Source: Lachnospiraceae bacterium AB2028 (GTDB lineage Bacteria > Bacillota > Clostridia > Lachnospirales > Lachnospiraceae). From it: a stretch of DNA of 64,000 nucleotides. The stretch lies in contig KK211275.1 in the NCBI GenBank assembly GCA_000621425.1, positions 474,523 to 538,522 of the forward strand, read 5' to 3'. Below, one piece after another: positions 35,303 to 40,934 of this stretch. Position 1 is the first letter of the stretch; each line of letters begins with the position of its first letter. Below the pieces are notes generated by a model. It searched no databases, was not told the DNA's origin, and saw only the letters and a list, made by a program, of their open reading frames with translations. The translations under genes and the position numbers were made by a program.

Positions 35303-35331
35303 TTGACATATTGTTACAAAATAAGTATCAT
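35303..35331 (+). promoter_or_regulatory. promoter of the SH3/3D gene
   Basis: TTGACA at 35303-35308, a 17-bp spacer and TATCAT at 35326-35331; start near 35338, leaving a leader of about 95 nt. Confidence 0.85.
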
Positions 35332-35343
35332 AATTGTTACAAA
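35311..35343. promoter_or_regulatory. paired TTGTTACAAA operator-like sites
   Basis: The same 10-mer, itself a near-palindrome (TTGT-T-ACAA), occurs at 35311-35320 and 35334-35343. One copy lies in the spacer between -35 and -10, the other over the expected transcription start. The 23-bp step places them about two helical turns apart. Confidence 0.5.
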
Positions 35344-35374
35344 CTGTTAAGAATGTGTTAAGAAGATAACAAGA

Positions 35375-35406
35375 GATGCGTTGACTGTATAGTTCGATGC
35401 GCTGAC
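35375..35406 (+). repeat. direct repeat in the 5' leader
   Basis: GATGCGTTGAC (35375-35385) and GATGCGCTGAC (35396-35406) match at 10 of 11 positions, 21 bp apart. The second runs into a small hairpin, CCTTC (35406-35410) with GAAGG (35418-35422), just before the ribosome binding site. Confidence 0.5.
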
Positions 35407-35433
35407 CTTCCGTGGGTGAAGGCAAGAGAGGAT

Positions 35434-36645
35434 ATGAAATTTATGAAAAAGTTTGTAACAATAAAAATGCTTGCATGCTATATAGCGCTTGCCGCAATGA
35501 TAATTGCCGTATGTTTTGCTAATACGCCTTCGCATGCAGTCGCTGCCGGAGCTGATGCAGGCATGTATTATGAAGTTATTGCAAATGCATGCATAAGGGA
35601 AAAACCTGATAAGAGTTCAAGACAGATAGGTACTGCAAAAAAAGGATCAGTTGTGCTTATGCTTGATGTTAAGGCTGATCCGGATTATTCTATGGTATCT
35701 TTTGACGGAGAAACCGGGTATATCTTTACAGGTTGTATAAAAGCCACAGAAAAGAATTCGTCGGCAAATAGTCCTAAGGCAGCGCTTGACAGTAAACCTG
35801 CAACAGATGCTAAGGTTATGACAGCGTCGGAAGCCTGGGTTAATGCTAAAGAAAAAGGTTTGACCGAGATAAAAGCTCCGGCCAAAAACGTTATGACATC
35901 ATCAGACGCTTGGTCAGCTGCAAATGAAAAGGGATTGACCGTTATGGTCTCTATGGAACCTGCGGCACAAACCGGTTCAGCGCCTACTCGCAAAGCAGGG
36001 CTCGGTGCTTTATCTGCATTAATGGGATCTGGTAACGGAATCAATTTAGATAACGCTACTTACCAGGCAGATTCTTCGTATGAAACTGAAACTCCTAAGG
36101 CTCAGTCAGCAGAATCAGCACACAAGAGTGATGTGATATATCGGACTGCTTGTTATGTCAAGATGTACGAAAAGCCTGACAGCAAGTCGAATGTTATGAT
36201 GTCAATACCCGAAGGTATGACAATACTTGTGTTCGGTAGTGGTGAAGGCGAATATTGCCGTATCGCATACAAGGGAAAAAGCGGATACATTAGGTCTGAT
36301 GCAATTACTGATAACACTAAAGATGTAAATGCAGGAGGCGGTGAGCTGTTTGAAATAACTGCCTACTGCCCTTGCCGTATATGCTGCCAGAAGTACAGCA
36401 ATGAAATCAACGGCGGAGAGCCGCATACCGCTACAGGAACTGTTCCTGAAGCAGGAAGGACAATAGCCGTTGATCCCACTGTCATTCCTTATGGTTCTGT
36501 TGTAGAAATTGAAGGACTCGGGACCTTTATTGCAGAGGACTGCGGCGGAAAGATTAAGGAGAATCACATTGATGTTTATTTTGACACACACGAAGAAGCA
36601 AGGGCTTTTGGAAAAAAGATGCTCCATGTTATAGTTGTTCAGTAA
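35434..36645 (+). CDS. secreted protein with two SH3b domains and a C-terminal 3D domain
   Basis: The product has about 403 residues. A signal peptide (KMLACYIALAAMIIAVCFA) is followed by two bacterial SH3 domains, starting YYEVIANACIREKPDKSSRQ and YRTACYVKMYEKPDSKS, which usually bind peptidoglycan. Between them are two copies of a short repeat (AWVNAKEKGLT and AWSAANEKGLT, each after VMT). The last 95 residues are a 3D domain: FEITAYCPC, the Asp motif AVDPTVIPYGS, AEDCGGKIKENHIDVYF. 3D domains resemble the catalytic part of MltA and Rpf-type muralytic enzymes, so a role in wall turnover or germination-like growth is plausible. GAGAGG lies close to ATG 35434; ATG 35443 is an equally possible start. 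Confidence 0.85.
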   Translation: MKFMKKFVTIKMLACYIALAAMIIAVCFANTPSHAVAAGADAGMYYEVIANACIREKPDKSSRQIGTAKKGSVVLMLDVKADPDYSMVSFDGETGYIFTGCIKATEKNSSANSPKAALDSKPATDAKVMTASEAWVNAKEKGLTEIKAPAKNVMTSSDAWSAANEKGLTVMVSMEPAAQTGSAPTRKAGLGALSALMGSGNGINLDNATYQADSSYETETPKAQSAESAHKSDVIYRTACYVKMYEKPDSKSNVMMSIPEGMTILVFGSGEGEYCRIAYKGKSGYIRSDAITDNTKDVNAGGGELFEITAYCPCRICCQKYSNEINGGEPHTATGTVPEAGRTIAVDPTVIPYGSVVEIEGLGTFIAEDCGGKIKENHIDVYFDTHEEARAFGKKMLHVIVVQ

Positions 36646-36670
36646 TAGAAATTGTGTTTTTTACGGATAG

Positions 36671-36702
36671 GGCATTTGCAGAAAATTGCAGATGCCTTTT
36701 TT
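36671..36702 (+). terminator. intrinsic terminator after the 3D gene
   Basis: A 10-bp stem with one G-T pair (36671-36680 with 36687-36696), 6-nt loop and a six-T run. Confidence 0.88.
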
Positions 36703-36745
36703 ATAGAAATATATTATTAAAGTCGATATTTTTCATTAAACTTAC

Positions 36746-36774
36746 TTTACTATTTTTGCTCTGTATAATATAAT
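36746..36774 (+). promoter_or_regulatory. promoter of the zinc-ribbon/Sel1 gene
   Basis: TTTACT at 36746-36751, a 17-bp spacer and TATAAT at 36769-36774 (a second TATAAT overlaps five bases upstream). Start near 36780. Confidence 0.65.
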
Positions 36775-36779
36775 ATTTA

Positions 36780-36809
36780 ACGAGTGTACTGCTTAAGAAA
36801 CACACTCGT
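36780..36809 (+). repeat. 8-bp inverted repeat at the transcription start
   Basis: ACGAGTGT (36780-36787) and ACACTCGT (36802-36809) are exact complements, with a 14-nt loop. The position at the predicted +1 fits either a 5'-end stabilising hairpin or an operator. Confidence 0.6.
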
Positions 36810-36844
36810 CAGATTTGAATCATAGAAATATGGGGGTACATGAC

Positions 36845-39169
36845 ATGAAGGTTTGCGCAAAATGCGGAAACAAACTTGGCAAGCATGATAAGTTTTGCGG
36901 CAAATGCGGATCATCGGAGATTACCGAGACCAAATCCACTTCTCTTTTCGGGATAATCGATTTCGGGCCAAAACAGAAGAAGTGCATATATTGCGGAACT
37001 ACGCTTGAGGGTAAAGCGAAGTTCTGTTTTGCTTGCGGAAAGCCGACAGAAGGTGGGGTTTCCTTATCTTTCCTTGATGAGAATAAGAGTGCACCTGTAC
37101 CTGAAGGTGCCGGTCTTGATTTCGAAAGCGGTGATGTTCAGGGATCAGATGTCCAGGCAGATGCAATTCAAGGTGCTAATGGAAATGTTGCTCCGGCACC
37201 GGAAGCGCCGAAGATGGATGTACCGGAATTGGATTTTCTTAAGTCAGCAGAAGATTTTTCGTCGTCATTAGGTGGCGGTGCAAATACCGGTGTTACCCAG
37301 AATCCGGCCAGTCATCTTGCTGGTGAAAAAAAGGAACAGAAAAAAGACGAGTATGTGCAGCCGGTTGCTGCTGCATGGAGTATACCGCAGCCGGGATCTG
37401 CCGGTTCTGTTGTCGGAGCTCCTATGTCCCAGCCTGCTGAGCAGGAAGGTATGACACAAGATGGTTATTCGGGCAGCGTTGTTGCACCTGCTCCTGTTCC
37501 CGCAGCTCCGGTTTCTTCTACTGTTCAACCCGCTCCTGTAGCCCCTTCAGCGCCACAGCAAAAACCCATAAGTGATATGGAAGCTGCACGCAGGGCTCTT
37601 AAGGAAGAAGAGGAAAGACGTAAGCAGGAAGAAATCAGAAAACGCAGGGAAGCTGAGGCTGCAAGAAAAGCTGAAGAGGAGCGTAGACGAGCAGAGGAAG
37701 AAGCGGCTAAGAAGGCTGAAGAGGAAAGAAAAGCTGCTGAAGAGGCCGAAAGAAAAGCTGCTGAGGAAAAGCGTCTTGCAGAGGAAGAGGTTGTAAGAAA
37801 AGCTGAAGAAGAAAGAAAGGCTGCTGAAGAGGCTGCAAGGAAAGCTGAAGAAGAGCGGCTTGCTGTAGAGGAAGCTGCAAGAAAAGCTGAAGAAGAAAGA
37901 AAACGTGTAGCAGAAGAAGCTGCCAGGAAGGCTGAAGAGGCAAAGCGTCTCGCAGAAGAAGCTGCCAAGAAAGCTGAAGAAGAAAGAAAGCGCGTGGAAG
38001 AAGAGGCTGCCCGCAGGGAAGAAGAGGCTAGAAAGCGTGCTGAAGAAGAGGCTGCAAGGAAGGCAGAAGAAGAGCGGAAACGCGCTGAAGAGGAAGCTGC
38101 AAGGCAAGCTAAGCTCGAAGAAGAACGTAAAGCGCTTGAGGATCTATTGAAGGCTGCTAATGAGAAAGCTAAGTCAGCGTTGAAAGATTGGGAAAAAGGA
38201 ACGCTAACTTCCATTAACGAGCTGGAAGTTGCGCTGGATAATTTCAAGGAGTATGAATCTAAGACCGGCGAAAAAGTTTCTGACAGCGAGGATAATGAGA
38301 CCTTCCTTAAACTTGAGGATGTTCTTGGTGTTCATTATTATGATGAGAGAGCGTATAAGCTTGCAGTTCCTTTAGTAAAGGATGCAGCTTTGCATGGAAA
38401 GTCTTTATCTGCAATAAGATATTCAGACTGGGTTATCAGGAATCGTAGTGAAGTGCCGGAGCAGGAAGGAATTATGGTAGAACTTCTTTCTGGTGCGCTT
38501 GAAGATCCTGAGGTTATCAATAATAAGCAGGAATTTATTAAAGCACAGCTTTTCCTTGCAAAAGTTTACAGAGAGGGACTGACTGTAAAGAAAGATATGC
38601 AGTTGGCTTTCAAGTATTATAAGGCTTGTGCGGATGCGGAGGCTCCTTTGGGAATTGCTATGGTTGGCCAGTGCCTGCTGTACGGTGACGGAGTTAAACG
38701 AGATCCTAAGGAAGCTTTTGTATGGAACTCAAAAGGTGCAGAACTTGGACAGGAGCGAAGCATCAGAAATATTGCCCTTGCGTATGACTATGGTACAGGC
38801 GTAAAGAGGGATCCGTTGAAGGCTGTTGAATGGTATAAGAAAGTTCTTGAAATTTCTGCAACTGACCGTTTTGCTAAATATAGGATTGCATACTGTCTTG
38901 CTAATGTTGACAGCGTATTCGGCTTTAAGCCCACCATGGATATGTACAAGGAGGCTTATTCATTTGCAGAGGCCGCCCTGGATGAGGGCGAAAAGGATGC
39001 TGAAGTGGTTATAGGTTTTCTAAAGACACGTCCTGTTAATGGCTTACCAAATTACAATGAAGCTTATGCACATTTTGCTAAGGCTGCAAATCATGGTAAC
39101 GAGAAAGCGAAGGAATGGCTTGGACGTTTTGAGAAAAAAGGCAACGGAAGCTACACTATAAAAGGTTAA
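36845..39169 (+). CDS. zinc-ribbon / long charged helix / Sel1-repeat protein
   Basis: The product has 774 residues. Two zinc ribbons open it: CAKCGNKLGKHDKFCGKCG and CIYCGTTLEGKAKFCFACG. A Pro/Ala/Gln-rich disordered stretch follows (about 75-245). Next come about 190 residues of almost pure Glu/Arg/Lys/Ala heptad-like repeats (units such as RKAEEERKRAEEEAA), a long rigid helix or coiled coil. The last 300 residues carry Sel1/TPR-like repeats: AQLFLAKVYREGLTVKKD, VGQCLLYGDGVKRDPKEA and IALAYDYGTGVKRDPLKA. No membrane segment is seen. Sel1 proteins scaffold complexes; the specific role is unknown. The ATG at 36845 is preferred because GGGGG lies 8 bp before it; MNHRN and MGVHD starts upstream are possible. 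Confidence 0.8.
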   Translation: MKVCAKCGNKLGKHDKFCGKCGSSEITETKSTSLFGIIDFGPKQKKCIYCGTTLEGKAKFCFACGKPTEGGVSLSFLDENKSAPVPEGAGLDFESGDVQGSDVQADAIQGANGNVAPAPEAPKMDVPELDFLKSAEDFSSSLGGGANTGVTQNPASHLAGEKKEQKKDEYVQPVAAAWSIPQPGSAGSVVGAPMSQPAEQEGMTQDGYSGSVVAPAPVPAAPVSSTVQPAPVAPSAPQQKPISDMEAARRALKEEEERRKQEEIRKRREAEAARKAEEERRRAEEEAAKKAEEERKAAEEAERKAAEEKRLAEEEVVRKAEEERKAAEEAARKAEEERLAVEEAARKAEEERKRVAEEAARKAEEAKRLAEEAAKKAEEERKRVEEEAARREEEARKRAEEEAARKAEEERKRAEEEAARQAKLEEERKALEDLLKAANEKAKSALKDWEKGTLTSINELEVALDNFKEYESKTGEKVSDSEDNETFLKLEDVLGVHYYDERAYKLAVPLVKDAALHGKSLSAIRYSDWVIRNRSEVPEQEGIMVELLSGALEDPEVINNKQEFIKAQLFLAKVYREGLTVKKDMQLAFKYYKACADAEAPLGIAMVGQCLLYGDGVKRDPKEAFVWNSKGAELGQERSIRNIALAYDYGTGVKRDPLKAVEWYKKVLEISATDRFAKYRIAYCLANVDSVFGFKPTMDMYKEAYSFAEAALDEGEKDAEVVIGFLKTRPVNGLPNYNEAYAHFAKAANHGNEKAKEWLGRFEKKGNGSYTIKG

Positions 39170-39181
39170 AGAAAAAATTTT

Positions 39182-39213
39182 AAAAAGCGGGGTTGACATA
39201 CCCCGCTTTTTTT
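39182..39213 (+). terminator. intrinsic terminator after the Sel1 gene
   Basis: A stem of 12 bp (39182-39193 with 39200-39211, core GCGGGGT/ACCCCGC), 6-nt loop and a T-run. It overlaps the -35 of the following tRNA promoter. Confidence 0.9.
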
Positions 39214-39221
39214 GTGATAAT
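39193..39221 (+). promoter_or_regulatory. tRNA cluster promoter nested in a terminator
   Basis: TTGACA at 39193-39198 occupies the loop edge of the preceding terminator hairpin. A 17-bp spacer containing its right arm and T-run leads to GATAAT at 39216-39221. Start near 39228, 20 bp before tRNA-Arg. Confidence 0.75.
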
Positions 39222-39247
39222 AACACGTGCGTCAAAACGATGCATGG

Positions 39248-39321
<74 letters not shown>

Positions 39322-39350
39322 CTTAGATAGCCCCCTTTCCTGTTTGTTAT

Positions 39351-39425
39351 GGTGGGTATAGCGTAGTTGGTTAACGCGCCAGATTGTGGTTCTGGAGACC
39401 GAGGGTTCGAGTCCCTCTACCCACC
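39351..39425 (+). tRNA. tRNA-His (anticodon GTG)
   Basis: The acceptor stem GTGGGTA pairs with TACCCAC. An encoded extra G at 39351 faces discriminator C, the tRNA-His identity element. Anticodon GTG is at 39386-39388. Confidence 0.97.
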
Positions 39426-39429
39426 CTTT

Positions 39430-39501
39430 TGGGCTATCGCCAAGCGGTAAGGCACAGGGTTTTGATCCCTGCATTCGCTGGTTCGAATCCAGCTAGCCCA
39501 G
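39430..39501 (+). tRNA. tRNA-Gln (anticodon TTG)
   Basis: The acceptor stem TGGGCTA pairs with TAGCCCA; the weak U1-A72 pair is typical of tRNA-Gln. The anticodon stem CAGGG/CCCTG has TTG at 39462-39464. It would be a substrate of the GlnRS encoded at 8485. Confidence 0.97.
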
Positions 39502-39521
39502 CTAATAGTGTATATTCAAAG

Positions 39522-39559
39522 TCGTAGAGTGGTATAGAGACCGGATCTACGATTTTTTT
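39522..39559 (+). terminator. terminator of the tRNA cluster
   Basis: TCGTAGA (39522-39528) pairs with TCTACGA (39546-39552), with a small inner GGT/ACC pairing and seven T. Confidence 0.8.
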
Positions 39560-39580
39560 ATAAACAATGGGAGTGATTAC

Positions 39581-40636
39581 TTGAAAAAAAAGAACATAAA
39601 ACTGTTATTCATACCGCTGACACTACTGCTTACTTTGTCAGGTTGCGCTAAAGACGGCGATGCTGCCTATAAAGCAGGGGTAAACGCTTTGACGGTTCAG
39701 GAATACGATGTTTCCATTGAAAAGCTGCAGGAGGCCTATGAGGCCGGCAGCGATAAGGAACGTACCATGAGGGCGCTGGGGCTGGCTTATATGGGTGAGG
39801 AACGCTACAGCGACGCAGTTTTAGCTTTCAAAGAAGCTTTGAATGAAGCTGGTACATCAACCGGAGAGCTCGAATGCGACATTAATTACTATATGGCTGT
39901 CTCATTATCAAAGCTTGGCGAATATGACGAGGCTATTTCACGGCTGGATTCAGTCATAGCTCTGCGTCCGGCCGATAGACAGGCATTAGTGCAAAGAGGA
40001 CAACTGGAGCTTTATCTTGGTGATAAGGATACAGCAAAAGCTGATTTTGACAAAGCTGTTGCCGTAAAAAAGAGCGATGCTGGTATTTATATTGATATTT
40101 ATGATGCTTACGTAAAAAGAGGAATGGAGAGCGAAGGAGCGGAATATCTTAATGCGGCAAAGAACGCTGATTCCGGGAAACTTAACGACCTTGATAAAGG
40201 CAGGCTGTGCTTTTATACCGGTGATTATGAGGGAGCCTGCAATTACCTGGAGTATGCAAGAAGTACTCAACAGTCAGGACCTGAGCTGATAGGGCTTTTA
40301 GGACGGTGTTACTGCCTTCGCGAGAAATATGAAAACGCAACCGCAATTTATCTGGGATATCTGGAAGGTAACCCGGATCCGACTATCTACAACGAGCTGG
40401 GACTGTGCTATGTAACAGAAGGGGACTATGCATCTGCGGTGGAAGCGTTCCATAATGGGAGTGAAATCAAGGAAAAGAATACCTATATGCAGATACTTAA
40501 GCATAATGAGATAGTGTGTCTGGAATATATGGGAGAGTACGAACAGGCTGCTGCTCTTGCGGCAGAATATATTGATACATATGGTGATGAAGGCGGACTC
40601 ATGTCCAAGGAATACGATTTCCTTTATACCAGATAA
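39581..40636 (+). CDS. TPR-repeat lipoprotein
   Basis: The product has 351 residues. The signal peptide KLLFIPLTLLLTLSGC ends in a lipobox Cys near residue 22. At least seven TPR units follow, for example AYKAGVNALTVQEYDVSIEK, LGLAYMGEERYSDAVLAF and YYMAVSLSKLGEYDEAISR. It should sit on the outer face of the membrane as a protein-protein scaffold; no partner is evident. The start codon is TTG, with GGGAG 8 bp before it. An ATG 14 bases upstream is in another frame and stops at the TTGA itself. Confidence 0.88.
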   Translation: MKKKNIKLLFIPLTLLLTLSGCAKDGDAAYKAGVNALTVQEYDVSIEKLQEAYEAGSDKERTMRALGLAYMGEERYSDAVLAFKEALNEAGTSTGELECDINYYMAVSLSKLGEYDEAISRLDSVIALRPADRQALVQRGQLELYLGDKDTAKADFDKAVAVKKSDAGIYIDIYDAYVKRGMESEGAEYLNAAKNADSGKLNDLDKGRLCFYTGDYEGACNYLEYARSTQQSGPELIGLLGRCYCLREKYENATAIYLGYLEGNPDPTIYNELGLCYVTEGDYASAVEAFHNGSEIKEKNTYMQILKHNEIVCLEYMGEYEQAAALAAEYIDTYGDEGGLMSKEYDFLYTR

Positions 40637-40668
40637 GGGTTTCCTGCTTTTTCTGAATCTCAAGACAA

Positions 40669-40716
40669 ACACAAGATATAGTTTTGTATACAAAAAATAT
40701 GCAATATATCTTGTGT
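40669..40716. promoter_or_regulatory. pair of NrdR-like boxes upstream of nrdD
   Basis: Compared with the published NrdR consensus acaCwAtATaTwGtgt, 40669-40684 matches at 14 of 16 positions and 40701-40716 at 13 of 16. Starts are 32 bp apart, close to three helical turns, as expected for NrdR box pairs, and the second box ends 7 bp before the -35. The two sites are also mutually complementary (14-bp stem, 40667-40680 with 40705-40718, then a T-run), so a terminator for the TPR gene is possible as well. Confidence 0.75.
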
Positions 40717-40723
40717 TTTTATA

Positions 40724-40752
40724 TTGACATAAAATTTTTGCTTTGATAGAAT
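40724..40752 (+). promoter_or_regulatory. promoter of nrdD
   Basis: TTGACA at 40724-40729, a 17-bp spacer and TAGAAT at 40747-40752. The leader is about 175 nt. Confidence 0.85.
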
Positions 40753-40861
40753 ACATTTACACAGTCAAGTTCTTGGTTGTTATGTAAACAATCTAAAAAG
40801 TCATAATCCAACAAGATGCAGACAGTGACGAAGCTAAATTAAAGCAAAAATTATGAATCAG

Positions 40862-40895
40862 GGGTTAAAATTGCGCAAAAATAGCATTTTAGCCC
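40862..40895 (+). repeat. stem-loop in the nrdD leader
   Basis: GGGTTAAAAT (40862-40871) pairs with ATTTTAGCCC (40886-40895) with one G-T pair; TGC/GC extends it inward. No T-run follows. It ends 39 nt before the nrdD ATG. Confidence 0.5.
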
Positions 40896-40934
40896 GAAAA
40901 ACGAATCAAAAAGGGGAAGGAAGGAACAAGAGGG

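Noticed and set aside
37525-38247. 240-codon minus-strand frame rich in Ser/Ala/Phe
   Set aside because: It is the complement of the Glu/Lys/Ala coiled-coil repeats of the Sel1 protein; repetitive codons keep several shadow frames open.
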